Program-made: the position numbers and the translations under genes | In this document: positions 9,144 to 17,108 of the stretch, in pieces | How positions within the stretch are numbered: position 1 is the stretch's first letter | Layout of the letters: each line of letters starts with the position of its first letter | Assembly (NCBI RefSeq): GCF_001613425.1 | Contig: NZ_BDCI01000035.1 | Location: 186,001 to 250,000 of the forward strand | Source of the DNA: Nocardia vulneris | Lineage (GTDB): Bacteria > Actinomycetota > Actinomycetes > Mycobacteriales > Mycobacteriaceae | Reading direction: 5' to 3' | Length of the DNA stretch: 64,000 nt | Notes under the pieces: model-generated | The model's database searches: none | Told to the model about the DNA's origin: nothing | Seen by the model: the letters and a program-made list of their open reading frames with translations, nothing else

Positions 9144-9575
9144 CTAGAAGATTCCGCCCAGCGACTCGTCTCTCGCTTGCGAGAAGTCCTCCTCGTGCTC
9201 GGCGAGGTAGGAGTCCCACGCCTGCTTGTCCCATATTTCGAGGAAATCGACCGAGCCGATCACCACGCAATCCCGTTGCAGGTTCGCGTAGCGACGATGT
9301 TCGGCCGACAACACGATCCGGCCCTGCGCGTCCGGACGCTGTTCGTCCGTACCGGCCGCGAGTGCCCGGACGAACGCGCGGGCCTGCGGGTTACTCCGAG
9401 ACGCCGCCGCGGCTCGCCGGGCGAGCGCGGTGAACTCTTCTCTGGGGTACACGGCAAGGCTGTGGTCCTGACCCTTCGTGACCATCAACCCTCCCGCCAG
9501 ATCGTCTCGAAATTTCGCAGGCAACGTGAGTCGCCCCTTGTCGTCCAAGCGAGGTGTGTAGGTACCGAGAAACAA
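9144..9575 (-). CDS. mraZ: MraZ, transcriptional regulator of the dcw cluster
   Basis: AbrB-fold DNA-binding protein of 143 residues that in other bacteria binds short direct repeats upstream of its own gene. Two SpoVT/AbrB-like halves are visible: LGTYTPRLDDKGRLTLPAKF at the N-terminus and GTDEQRPDAQGRIVLSAEHR in the second half. The start is TTG at 9575 (TTGTTTCTCGG). A TAG stop lies five codons upstream in frame, and GGGAGGT lies 6-12 bases upstream, so no better start exists. The gene heads the minus-strand dcw operon, and its predicted operator is at 9631-9660. Confidence 0.95.
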   Translation of the reverse strand: MFLGTYTPRLDDKGRLTLPAKFRDDLAGGLMVTKGQDHSLAVYPREEFTALARRAAAASRSNPQARAFVRALAAGTDEQRPDAQGRIVLSAEHRRYANLQRDCVVIGSVDFLEIWDKQAWDSYLAEHEEDFSQARDESLGGIF

Positions 9576-9630
9576 CTCGATACCTCCCTAGTCGATCACC
9601 TCGATGGTCGGCCTTTCCTGTGGTGCGCGC

Positions 9631-9660
9631 TCCACATTACCCCACTTTCCCCCACTTTCA
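9631..9660 (-). promoter_or_regulatory. MraZ operator: three 10-base direct repeats
   Basis: On the minus strand three consecutive 10-mers read TGAAAGTGGG, GGAAAGTGGG, GTAATGTGGA, so an AAAGTGGG box recurs with exact 10-base (one helical turn) spacing. The third copy is degenerate. The array lies 56-85 bases upstream of the mraZ start. MraZ in other bacteria is known to bind such tandem GTGG-containing repeats, so autoregulation of the dcw operon is the natural reading. Confidence 0.8.
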
Positions 9661-9829
9661 ATCGAAACCGCCGGTGATCTGGCTCCCCGCTCAGATGATT
9701 CCGCAGGTCATCCCAGCTATCACCCAGGTGGAGAACTTTTTGCGTGTTCTGCCGACACGCACGGTACGCCTGGACAAACGCCCGGAAACACCCAGCAAAC
9801 ACCCCAGGTACCGTCCGGCTCGGCCGATG

Positions 9830-9904
9830 ATGGGGCGATGTGGGGGAACCGCGTGGGGCGGTGTGGGGAATCTTGGTGGGGCGAGGTGGGAGATCTTGGT
9901 GGAC
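9830..9904 (+). repeat. 23-bp imperfect tandem repeat of GTGGGG boxes with alternating 10/13 spacing
   Basis: Seven (G/A)TGG(G/A) boxes on the plus strand begin at 9830, 9840, 9853, 9863, 9876, 9886 and 9899, so their spacing alternates 10, 13, 10, 13, 10, 13. Three 23-bp units result, each a GTGGGGCG half followed by a GTGGGGAATCTTG-type half. The repeat lies between the mraZ operator and the 3' end of the DUF3040 gene. It has the same core as the MraZ boxes but in the opposite orientation. Confidence 0.75.
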
Positions 9905-9918
9905 CCACCACGGACGCG

Positions 9919-9959
9919 AGACGGCGACGCCGCACCTCGTCGGTGCGGCGTCGCCGTCT
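9919..9959 (-). terminator. Strong hairpin terminator after the DUF3040 gene
   Basis: Perfect 18-base arms (9919-9936 and 9942-9959; AGACGGCGACGCCGCACC pairs with its complement) around a 5-base loop, 85 bases beyond the stop of the minus-strand DUF3040 gene. There is no U-tract, as is common in actinobacteria. It would insulate mraZ from upstream transcription. Confidence 0.75.
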
Positions 9960-10043
9960 GTGCTGAAGTTGTCAGGCTACGAGCAAGCCGTTCGTCGCGG
10001 TGGGTGCGAATCGCCGGACCCGCACCGAACCCGCCGGCGAGCG

Positions 10044-10469
10044 CTACTCCTGCTCGAACCGGCGCCGGAAGCGATCTTCCATGCGCTCGGAGAAGCCGCC
10101 CGACTTTCGTTGGCGGCTACGCCCACTCGGTCCGCTGCCTGGACCACCGGGAGCGGCATCGCCGCCGGACCGATCGCCCTTGGTGATGCCCTTGGATCCG
10201 CCGAGCAGCAGGAGCACGCCCGCGGCGAACATCACGATGAATCCGACCAGACTGATGATCGGAAAGCCGCCCGGCTTCACTGGAGCAGCGATGCCGGCGA
10301 CGAGTAGAAACAGACCAAGGACGAACAGGGCCGCGGCCTGGAGTCTGCGACGACTCGAGGTCGAGCGAAGGCGTCCGCCGCGGACGGACGACGCGAACTT
10401 CGGATCCTCAGCATAGAGCGCGCTCTCGATCTGTTCGAGCATGCGCTGCTCGTGCTCGGAGAGTGGCAC
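10044..10469 (-). CDS. DUF3040 family membrane protein
   Basis: Small membrane protein of unknown function; the family is widespread in actinobacteria, and the M. tuberculosis neighbour in this position is Rv2169c. I take the GTG at 10469 (VPLSEHEQRMLEQIESALY) because GGGGAGG lies 4-10 bases upstream; this gives 141 residues. The N-terminal LSEHEQRMLEQIE...LYAEDPKFA block is the DUF3040 hallmark. Two adjacent membrane segments (AAALFVLGLFLLVAGIAA and SLVGFIVMFAAGVLLLLGG) follow. The tail is Gly/Ser/Arg-rich and ends in a basic RMEDRFRRRFEQE. Confidence 0.8.
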   Translation of the reverse strand: MPLSEHEQRMLEQIESALYAEDPKFASSVRGGRLRSTSSRRRLQAAALFVLGLFLLVAGIAAPVKPGGFPIISLVGFIVMFAAGVLLLLGGSKGITKGDRSGGDAAPGGPGSGPSGRSRQRKSGGFSERMEDRFRRRFEQE

Positions 10470-10616
10470 GGTACCTCCCCCGGCACTAGGCGTGGCTGTC
10501 GCCTCCGGGTAGGCGACAGATAGCCGACCTTGGCGGCTATCTCCCACCAATGATACGAGTTCGATCAGGGGCGTACCACCTAGTCGACCATAACTATGCG
10601 GTCGTGCCGCCTGTCA

Positions 10617-11057
10617 CTATCCGGTCAAGCCGCCCGTCCAGCCCGGCGCGGGTCGCAAACGGGCTGATGCGGACAGCAGATCTTCCACGTCGTGCAGGAA
10701 TGCGCCTACCCGCGAAGAGAACTCGTCGGCCTCGTCGTCGTCGACCGCACGATCGAGTCCGGCCTCCAGCGCGGCGCGCAACTCCGAGCGCGAGCTGAAG
10801 TAATCGGCCCACATCGTGAACTCGGGCGCGGCGCCCTGCATGAGCACCCACGCGTTGCGCGAACGCGCCCGCGGCGCGTTGTCCGCTCCGGTGAGCGCGA
10901 TCACCGCGCCCGCGCCCCGTAGCGCGGCGAGATAGGCGGTGCGGAATCGTTCCCGCGGGTCTCGCTCCCCCGCGGCCTGCATGAGCAGGCCATCCGCTCG
11001 CTTCAGGAGCTTGCCCGCACGACCGGGCTGCCCCGGATGTTCGATCCGACCAGACAT
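10617..11057 (-). CDS. SAV_6107-like HEPN domain protein
   Basis: 146 residues from the ATG at 11057 (MSGRIEHPGQPGRAGK), with GAAGGGA upstream. The body (LLKRADGLLMQAAGERDP, then RFRTAYLAALRGAGAVIAL) and the central ARSRNAWVLMQGAAPEFTMW match, from memory, the small all-helical actinobacterial family annotated SAV_6107-like HEPN. HEPN folds occur in RNases and toxins, but no RX4-6H catalytic motif is evident, so no activity is assigned. It is transcribed divergently from the GNAT gene, with a LexA-like site between them. Confidence 0.65.
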   Translation of the reverse strand: MSGRIEHPGQPGRAGKLLKRADGLLMQAAGERDPRERFRTAYLAALRGAGAVIALTGADNAPRARSRNAWVLMQGAAPEFTMWADYFSSRSELRAALEAGLDRAVDDDEADEFSSRVGAFLHDVEDLLSASARLRPAPGWTGGLTG

Positions 11058-11111
11058 CTCCGGAGTCCCTTCACGACCTGAGCACCTGGAGCCAACACAA
11101 CCTTGGTGTGA

Positions 11112-11127
11112 CCGAACAGGTATTCGA
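11112..11127. promoter_or_regulatory. Possible LexA (SOS) box
   Basis: CCGAAC-AGGT-ATTCGA matches the mycobacterial SOS box TCGAAC-N4-GTTCGA at 10 of 12 specified positions. It sits in the divergent promoter region between the HEPN-like gene (start 11057) and the GNAT gene (start 11203). It is a single-site match, so confidence is modest. Confidence 0.4.
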
Positions 11128-11202
11128 ACGTTTGAATTGAGATTGAATATAGAGACGCCCACCGACAAACTTCCGCGCCTGCGCTGTGGACCGACGAGAG
11201 TT

Positions 11203-11835
11203 ATGACCGCCGTCAAGCCCAATCACACTCCCGCACCCGTCGTCGTCGACCTCTCCGTCGCGACCCTGCGCTCCCGGCTGCACGATGCGCTGGCGGTGTA
11301 CGTCGCGGCGATGGACTATCCGCGCGGTACCGAACACCATCGCGCGCCCATGTGGACCGAGCACACCACCCGCGCCGGGTGGCAGGCGGTCGCCGCGGTG
11401 GTCCCCGAGGATTCGGGCGCGGTCGACCTACGCACGGCGCCCATCGTGGCGATCGCCTACGGCTACCGGGGCGCCGCGCACCAGTGGTGGCACCAGCAGG
11501 TGCACAGCGGCATGCGGCGCTCCGGCTGGCCGGAACACTCTGCGCGCGAGCTCCTTTCGGACTACTTCGAGCTGACCGAACTGCACGTGCACCCCACCGC
11601 GCAGGGTCGCGGCATCGGCGCCACGCTGCTCGAACGGCTGCTGCGCGACCGCACCGAACAGGCGGTGCTGCTGTCCACACCCGAGGTGGACCGGGAGGAC
11701 AACCGGGCCTGGCGGCTGTACCGGCGCCAGGGATTCGGCGACGTGGTGCGGAATTTCGTGTTCGCGGGCGACAACCGGCCCTTCGCCATCCTCGGCCGGC
11801 GGTTGCCGCTCTACGGGACGACCGAGCAGCCGTGA
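11203..11835 (+). CDS. GNAT family N-acetyltransferase (Rv2170-like)
   Basis: 210 residues from the ATG at 11203 (MTAVKPNHTPAPVVVDLS), preceded by GAGAG. The acetyl-CoA binding motif A is VHPTAQGRGIGATLLERLL in the C-terminal half, followed by the RLYRRQGF motif of GNAT enzymes (NRAWRLYRRQGFGDVVRNFV). The N-terminal half carries an Asp/Trp-rich segment (DYPRGTEHHRAPMWTEH) shared with Rv2170-type proteins as I remember them. The substrate is unknown. In M. tuberculosis the next gene is lppM; here two carotenoid genes intervene. Confidence 0.85.
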   Translation: MTAVKPNHTPAPVVVDLSVATLRSRLHDALAVYVAAMDYPRGTEHHRAPMWTEHTTRAGWQAVAAVVPEDSGAVDLRTAPIVAIAYGYRGAAHQWWHQQVHSGMRRSGWPEHSARELLSDYFELTELHVHPTAQGRGIGATLLERLLRDRTEQAVLLSTPEVDREDNRAWRLYRRQGFGDVVRNFVFAGDNRPFAILGRRLPLYGTTEQP

Positions 11836-11842
11836 GGGTCAC

Positions 11843-13408
11843 GTGACGGTCATCGTCGTAGGTTCCGGCCACAACGCGCTGGTCGCCGCATGCTACCTGG
11901 CACGCGCCGGGCACGCGGTCGAAGTGCTCGAACGCGACGACGTGCTCGGCGGCGCGGTGTCGACGGTCGAGCGGTTTCCCGGCCATCTGGTCGACCGGGG
12001 GTCCTCCGCCCACATCATGATCCGGCACACCGGGATCATCGAAGAACTCGAACTGGCCGACTTCGGGCTGCGCTACATCGACTGTGACCCATGGGGTTTC
12101 ACCCCGGCGGTCGGCGATCGCCCGCCCCTGGTCTTCCACCGCGATCTCGACGCCACCTGCGCGTCCATCGCCGCGGCCTGCGACGACCGTGCGGCCGCGG
12201 CATACCGGCGCTTCGTCGAGGTGTGGGGTCCGCGCAGCGCCCGGGTGATGCGCGCGTTCCGCGGCGGACCGACACCGGGCCGGCTGGTGCGCTCGTTCTG
12301 GGGGCTGGACGCGAAGAACGGCGGCAGCGCGCTCTCCCGCGAATTCCTGCAGTCCGGTGATGCCCTGCTGGACAGCTACTTCGAAGACGAACGACTCAAG
12401 GCGTCGCTGGCCTGGTTCGGCGCGCAGTCCGGGCCGCCGATGTCGGAACCCGGCACCGCGCCGATGGTCGGATTCGCCGCGCTGATGCACACCCTGCCGC
12501 CCGGGCGTGCGGTCGGCGGCAGTGGCGCACTGGCCGCGGCGCTGATCGCGCGGCTGCGCTCGGACGGCGGCGTGGTGACGGCCGGCGACGCGGTGACCAG
12601 CCTGCGCCGCGCAGGCGACGGCTGGCGGGTGCGCACCGCCGCGGGCCGAGACCTGCACGCCGACAAGGTGATCGCGGGCACCCATGTGCTGACCACGCTG
12701 GACCTGTTGCGTGACGGCGGATTCGACGCGGCGGTGCTCGAGGATTGGCGGCGGCGTATCCGGGTCGGCCCCGGCATCGGCATGGTGGTGCGGGCGGCCA
12801 CCAGCGGGTTGCCGCACTACCCCGGCAGCTCCCCCGACGAATCAGCCAGGGGCCTGCAATTTCTCGTCTCCGATCGCAGGCAGCTGCGGCTCGCGCACGG
12901 CGCGGCCACCGCCGGTGACCTGCCGCCGCGCCCGGTGGTGCTGGCGATGAGCTTCAGCGCGCTGGACCCGAGTATCGCGCCGCCCGGCGAACATCAGCTC
13001 TCGCTGTGGGCGCAATGGCATCCCTACCGGCTGGCCGACGGCAGCGCCTGGGCCGCGCACGCGGAACGCGAAGCGGATCGGATCATCGCCGAAGTCGACT
13101 CCTACGCACCGGGTTTCACCGGCTCGGTGCTGCGCCGCCACGTGCAGACGCCGGTCGATCTGGAGCGGGAGATGGGTCTGCTCGGCGGCAATGTGATGCA
13201 CGTGGAGATGTCGCTGGATCAGATGATGCTGTGGCGGCCGCTGCCGGAGCTGTCCGGACAGCGGGTGCCCGGTGCGCCCGGCCTGTATCTCACCGGCGCG
13301 TCCACCCACCCGGGCGGCGGGGTCTCGGGCGCGAGCGGTCGCAGTGCGGCCGCTTTGCTGCTGCGCGATCAGCGGCGCAGCCGATTCGCGTTGCCGCGCA
13401 GGCGATGA
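11843..13408 (+). CDS. Phytoene-desaturase-family FAD oxidoreductase (CrtO/CrtD-like)
   Basis: 521-residue flavoprotein of the CrtI/CrtO superfamily. The N-terminal Rossmann motif is VIVVGSGHNALVAACYLARA followed by EVLERDDVLGG. The C-terminal FAD signature is GLYLTGASTHPGGGVSGASG. The start is GTG at 11843, 7 bases after the GNAT stop. The stop overlaps the CruF-like ATG by 4 bases. Pairing with a CruF-type hydratase suggests desaturation or oxidation of an acyclic carotenoid end group, distinct from the phytoene desaturase CrtI at 37140. The exact reaction cannot be read from sequence. Confidence 0.75.
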   Translation: MTVIVVGSGHNALVAACYLARAGHAVEVLERDDVLGGAVSTVERFPGHLVDRGSSAHIMIRHTGIIEELELADFGLRYIDCDPWGFTPAVGDRPPLVFHRDLDATCASIAAACDDRAAAAYRRFVEVWGPRSARVMRAFRGGPTPGRLVRSFWGLDAKNGGSALSREFLQSGDALLDSYFEDERLKASLAWFGAQSGPPMSEPGTAPMVGFAALMHTLPPGRAVGGSGALAAALIARLRSDGGVVTAGDAVTSLRRAGDGWRVRTAAGRDLHADKVIAGTHVLTTLDLLRDGGFDAAVLEDWRRRIRVGPGIGMVVRAATSGLPHYPGSSPDESARGLQFLVSDRRQLRLAHGAATAGDLPPRPVVLAMSFSALDPSIAPPGEHQLSLWAQWHPYRLADGSAWAAHAEREADRIIAEVDSYAPGFTGSVLRRHVQTPVDLEREMGLLGGNVMHVEMSLDQMMLWRPLPELSGQRVPGAPGLYLTGASTHPGGGVSGASGRSAAALLLRDQRRSRFALPRRR

Positions 13409-14385
13409 ACGGGCCGGCCGAGGCGACGACGGGGCAGCCGACACAGGTTCCGGTTGCCCCACTCGCCGCCGTGCCACCGGATCCCGGCGCGCCATCGGCA
13501 GCACAGACCGAGGCACTCGGCACCGAGGTCCGGCGCACGGCACGGTTCCTCGTGCCCGCCGCGTGCGCTGTGCTGCTGGTGCTCGCGCAGATCGGTTATC
13601 CGCTGACCTCGGGTACCGGCCGCGATCGGGTCACCGTGATTGTCGTCCTGCTTTCGGCGGGAACGGCGTTGGCGCATGCGACGGCGACCCGGGGGCTCCG
13701 GTTCGCGCTCGGGTTCGCGGTGATCGTGTCGGGGCTCGGGTTGCTCGCCGAGATCGTCGGCACGGCAACGGGTTTGCCATTCGGGTGTTATGCGTACGCG
13801 GCGGACCGGCTCGGGCCCGCGCTGAGCGGGGTGCCGCTGGTGGTCGCGCTGGCCTGGACCGGTGGGCTCTACCCGGTGTGGGTGGTGGCCGGGCTGCTGG
13901 CGCGCGGCCCGGCGCGGCGGATCGCGCTCACCGCGATCGGCGCGGTCGGCTGGGATCTTTTCCTCGATCCGCAGATGGTCGCCGACGAACAGTGGACCTG
14001 GTGCGCCACCGACGCCGGACTGCCCGGACTGGCGCACATCCCGTACACCAACTACCTCGGCTGGTTCGGCGTGGCGCTGATGATGGGCGCGCTGCTCACC
14101 GTCTGGGCCCGCTACACGGCGGCGTCTGCGGGGCTCGACACTTTGTCAGCAGGGCTCGACAGGACAGCACCCGGATCGGACTCCGAAATCGACGTGCTGG
14201 TGCCCGTCGCGGTGTTTCTGTGGACATGGCTCGGGTCCGTGCTCGCGCACGCGGTGTTCCTCGGACTGCCCTACTCCGCCTGCTACGGCGGCATCGGGCT
14301 CGGTCTGCTCGGTGTTCCGCTGCTCCTGCGGTACCGCCGACGGCACGAAAACCGAGGCCTACGCGCTGCCCGCACAGCCCGATGA
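13405..14385 (+). CDS. CruF-like carotenoid 1',2'-hydratase / carotenoid biosynthesis membrane protein
   Basis: Polytopic membrane protein of 326 residues from the ATG at 13405, which overlaps the preceding desaturase stop (ATGA). It has about seven hydrophobic segments. The LPFGCYAYADRLGPAL-like stretch (GLPFGCYAYAADRLGPALSG) and DLFLDPQMVADEQWTW are characteristic of the carotenoid hydratase family (CruF, bisanhydrobacterioruberin hydratase). The 48 residues before the first membrane segment are Ala/Pro-rich. It would hydrate the psi end of a carotenoid before glycosylation. Confidence 0.75.
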   Translation: MNGPAEATTGQPTQVPVAPLAAVPPDPGAPSAAQTEALGTEVRRTARFLVPAACAVLLVLAQIGYPLTSGTGRDRVTVIVVLLSAGTALAHATATRGLRFALGFAVIVSGLGLLAEIVGTATGLPFGCYAYAADRLGPALSGVPLVVALAWTGGLYPVWVVAGLLARGPARRIALTAIGAVGWDLFLDPQMVADEQWTWCATDAGLPGLAHIPYTNYLGWFGVALMMGALLTVWARYTAASAGLDTLSAGLDRTAPGSDSEIDVLVPVAVFLWTWLGSVLAHAVFLGLPYSACYGGIGLGLLGVPLLLRYRRRHENRGLRAARTAR

Positions 14386-14441
14386 ACCTCGTTCCGCCCG
14401 TCGCGTGGGCATCTGGACGAACGGCCTGGCACGATGTCTGC

Positions 14442-15215
14442 GTGCAGCCGAGTCCCGTCACCACGATCCCCGATGCCCCGGTCCTACCGTCGCCGCGGAC
14501 GCCCCGCCTCGCCAGGCGTATCGCCGCGGCCGTCTTGCTCACGGCATTGCTGGTTCCGGTCCTCGCGGGCTGCCTGCGCGTGCAGGTGTCGATGGGTGTC
14601 TCGTCCAACGATCGGGTCTCCGGACGGATCGTCGCCGCGGTCGTGCCGACCGACCCCAAGGACAAGGGCCCGCAGTTGAAGGCCCCCGATTCGCTCGCCG
14701 CGAAGGTGCGCGTGGAGCCCTACAGCCAGGACGGCTATCTGGGCAGTCAGGTGTTCTTCGAAGACATGTCCTTCGGTGAAGTCGCCCAACTGGGCCAGCT
14801 GTCCGAACAGACCCAGGGCATGTTCCAGTTGCAGTTCCAGCGCACCGGCGACCTGGTCAGCCTCAGCGGCCGGGTCGACCTGAAATCCGTGCCGCCGCAC
14901 GGCTCCGACGTCCAGTTCACCGTCGCGTTCCCGGCCCGGGTCGCCAAGACCAACGGCAACCGCGAGGGCGACAACATCGTGTCCTGGAAACTGCCGCCCG
15001 GCGACGTCTCCACCCTGCGCGCCGAAGTCAGCTACGCCGACCCCAACACCCGCTCTTTCGCGGGCTGGGCAGGCATCGTCGGCGGCATCACCCTCGCGGT
15101 AGCCGCGATCATCGCCGCCATGGCCTACATGGACCGCAACCCCGCGGCCCCCGGCGCCCCGACCGGATTCTCCTGGAGCCGCTGGTGGCGCACCGTCAAA
15201 CAGAACCGCTGGTAG
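14442..15215 (+). CDS. lppM: LppM family lipoprotein/membrane protein
   Basis: Homologue of mycobacterial LppM (Rv2171), an envelope protein linked to phagosome interactions. I use the GTG at 14442, giving 257 residues. An ATG at 14382 overlapping the upstream stop is also possible and adds 20 residues. There is a signal peptide with lipobox L-A-G-C (ALLVPVLAGCLRVQ; Cys about residue 44), then the conserved SNDRVSGRIVAA, DGYLGSQVFFEDMSF and DPNTRSFAGWAG blocks. A C-terminal membrane segment (IVGGITLAVAAIIAAMAYM) and a short basic tail follow. It lies downstream of the carotenoid pair, not directly after the GNAT gene. Confidence 0.82.
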   Translation: MQPSPVTTIPDAPVLPSPRTPRLARRIAAAVLLTALLVPVLAGCLRVQVSMGVSSNDRVSGRIVAAVVPTDPKDKGPQLKAPDSLAAKVRVEPYSQDGYLGSQVFFEDMSFGEVAQLGQLSEQTQGMFQLQFQRTGDLVSLSGRVDLKSVPPHGSDVQFTVAFPARVAKTNGNREGDNIVSWKLPPGDVSTLRAEVSYADPNTRSFAGWAGIVGGITLAVAAIIAAMAYMDRNPAAPGAPTGFSWSRWWRTVKQNRW

Positions 15216-15378
15216 GCCTGGAAGTGCCCGTCCGCACAGGAGTGCGACTGTGCTGGAGACCGCTGGCTCACCATGCGCCGGTTGACAACACGCACGCCTG
15301 GCATGCCGGTATCGCTGCTACCAGCGGAGACCCTGCAGAAGCAGTCGGCACGGCGGTGCTGCGGAAAGCTGGGTTGCC

Positions 15379-16545
15379 TTGCGGCGGTTGACGGTACGCG
15401 CGGCCGACGTGGGGGCGTTGCTGACTTCGGTGGGGAGTGGGGTGGCGTTGTTTGGTGCCGGGATCGCGGCGTACAACTGGGTTACTGTGCGGCGGTTGAC
15501 TGCTCAGGCGGACAGTGTGATCGAGCCGGTGACCGTGTGTGTTCCGGCGCGCGACGAGGCGACGCGGCTAGCGGGGTTGCTCGCGGACCTGCGAGCGCAG
15601 CGTGGGGTCGCGCGGCTGCGGGTGCTGGTGCTCGACGACGCGTCGGCCGACGACACCTATGGCGTGGCGCTCGAGGCGGCAGCGGGCGATCCGCGGATCA
15701 CTGTGCTGCGCAATGACACCGAGCCAGCGGACGGGTGGACCGGCAAGGCGGCGGCGTGCGCGCGGCTGGCCCAGGATGTGCAGACGCCGGTGCTGGTGTT
15801 CCTCGACGCGGATGTGCGGCTCGCGCCCGACGCCATCGCAGCCGCGGTCACCGAACTGCGCCGCCGCCGCGTCGCACTGCTCTCGCCGTGGCCGTTCCAG
15901 CGGGCCGAATCCTTCGCCGAAGCGCTGGTGCAGCCGCTGCTGTGCTGGTCGTGGGCCGCGTCGCTGCCGATCACCGTGGCGAACCGGAGTTTGCGCCCGT
16001 CCACCGCGGTGGCCTGCGGACAGTTCCTCGTCTTCGACACCGCCGCTTACCGCGCCATCGGCGGACACGGCGCAGTAGCCGCCAGCCCCACCGAGGATCT
16101 CGACCTCGCCCGCACCCTGCGCCGCGCCGGCCACCCCACCGCCCTCGTCGCGGCGGGCCCGCTGGCCACCACCCGAATGTACCGGGACGCAAGCGAACTG
16201 GAAGCCGGGTACACCCGCTGGCTGTGGTCCGCTTACGGCGGCACAGTAACCGGCGGCTCTCTCATCGGAACCCTTGCCGCCCTAGCTTTTTGGATCCCAC
16301 CGTTGGCCGCCCTCTGCGCCCGCGGCCGCACCCGCCGCGCCGGCCTCCTCGGCTCCACCGCCGCCGTAACCGCCCGACTCCTCGCCCGCTCCCTCGAACG
16401 CGGCGCACCCCCCACCCCCGCCGACCTCGCCACCGCCGCAAGCCACCCCCTCGCCATCGCCACCTACCTCCGCCTCTGGGTTCGCTCCCACCACACCCAC
16501 CGCCGCGGCCGCCTCGAGTGGAAAGGCCGCCCCCTCCCCACCTGA
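15379..16545 (+). CDS. Family 2 glycosyltransferase, probably carotenoid glycosyltransferase (CruC-like)
   Basis: 388 residues if started at the TTG at 15379; a GTG at 15409 is the other plausible start, and neither has a strong ribosome site. An N-terminal membrane segment (VGSGVALFGAGIAAYNWV) precedes a GT2 domain: VTVCVPARDEATRLAGLL, the VLDDASADDT acidic motif, and LVFLDADVRLAPDAI with the DXD-type DAD. EDLDLARTLRRAGH is the third acidic motif. C-terminal membrane segments (LIGTLAALAFWIPPLAALC) follow. Proximity to the CrtO-like and CruF-like genes suggests it glycosylates a hydroxylated carotenoid; that role is inferred. Confidence 0.75.
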   Translation: MRRLTVRAADVGALLTSVGSGVALFGAGIAAYNWVTVRRLTAQADSVIEPVTVCVPARDEATRLAGLLADLRAQRGVARLRVLVLDDASADDTYGVALEAAAGDPRITVLRNDTEPADGWTGKAAACARLAQDVQTPVLVFLDADVRLAPDAIAAAVTELRRRRVALLSPWPFQRAESFAEALVQPLLCWSWAASLPITVANRSLRPSTAVACGQFLVFDTAAYRAIGGHGAVAASPTEDLDLARTLRRAGHPTALVAAGPLATTRMYRDASELEAGYTRWLWSAYGGTVTGGSLIGTLAALAFWIPPLAALCARGRTRRAGLLGSTAAVTARLLARSLERGAPPTPADLATAASHPLAIATYLRLWVRSHHTHRRGRLEWKGRPLPT

Positions 16546-16805
16546 TCCCGCACCCCATCTGATCTCCACACTCCGACTCGACTCCGCACACCGCCTGATC
16601 ACCCCCTCCGTCTGGTCCCCACCCTCCGCGTGGGGTCCCCGCAACCGCTATGCCATGACAGCGCAGGTGCGAGCCGGAAGCAGTGCAGCAAGCCAGAGCC
16701 GGGTGAGCCAGGTCGAAACGGTTGTGGCAGGCCGTAACTCACGCCCGGAAATCCAGGGCCTCGAACCGCCGCCGCCTTCCGGCGAGTCGACACGTCTGGT
16801 CAGTC

Positions 16806-16866
16806 GATCAGGAGGAATTGGTGGCGGAGGGCTCTTGGCCGATGCCGCCACCATTTCCTCCTGATC
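16806..16866. repeat. Palindromic element, copy A (of three in this window)
   Basis: Two 22-base arms (16806-16827 and 16845-16866) differing at one position enclose a 17-base spacer containing a GGCTCTTGGCC core. The outer arm begins GATCAGGAGGAA and the inner arm is TGGTGGCGG. Copies B (54038-54098) and C (60973-61033) share the inner arm and spacer length. It lies 260 bases after the GT2 stop. The rest of the 16546-17108 gap holds no convincing gene, only this element and the terminator at 17037-17100. Confidence 0.85.
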
Positions 16867-17036
16867 GGCAGACCAAGGAAGGAGCGCGGGAACTCAGCGC
16901 ACCGCGATGAGCCCTACAGGACCGAGCCGTGGGTGGACGAGCTGCGCCCGGCCATGGGCGCGCAGCTTCCGATGCGCAGCGATGCCTTCGAACTCGACTC
17001 GCCACGGTGGCCACGGAGCGTTTTCTGATCCGCCGC

Positions 17037-17100
17037 ACCCTTTCCGCGTTCCCGCACCCGCTGTGCCATGGCGGAGTGGGTGCGGGAACACGGAAGGGGT
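17037..17100 (-). terminator. Hairpin terminator downstream of the secreted protein gene
   Basis: 26-base arms (17037-17062 and 17075-17100) with three substitutions, two of them giving G-U pairs, and a 12-base loop, 8 bases past the stop of the minus-strand gene at 17109-17840. The arm core is CGTTCCCGCACCCG. No U-tract. Confidence 0.65.
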
Positions 17101-17108
17101 GCGGGAGT

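Noticed and set aside
16867..17036. Short open frames between palindrome copy A and the terminator
   Set aside because: No ribosome site or codon bias, and part of the apparent protein similarity to frames near 54.1 and 61.0 kb comes only from the shared palindrome.
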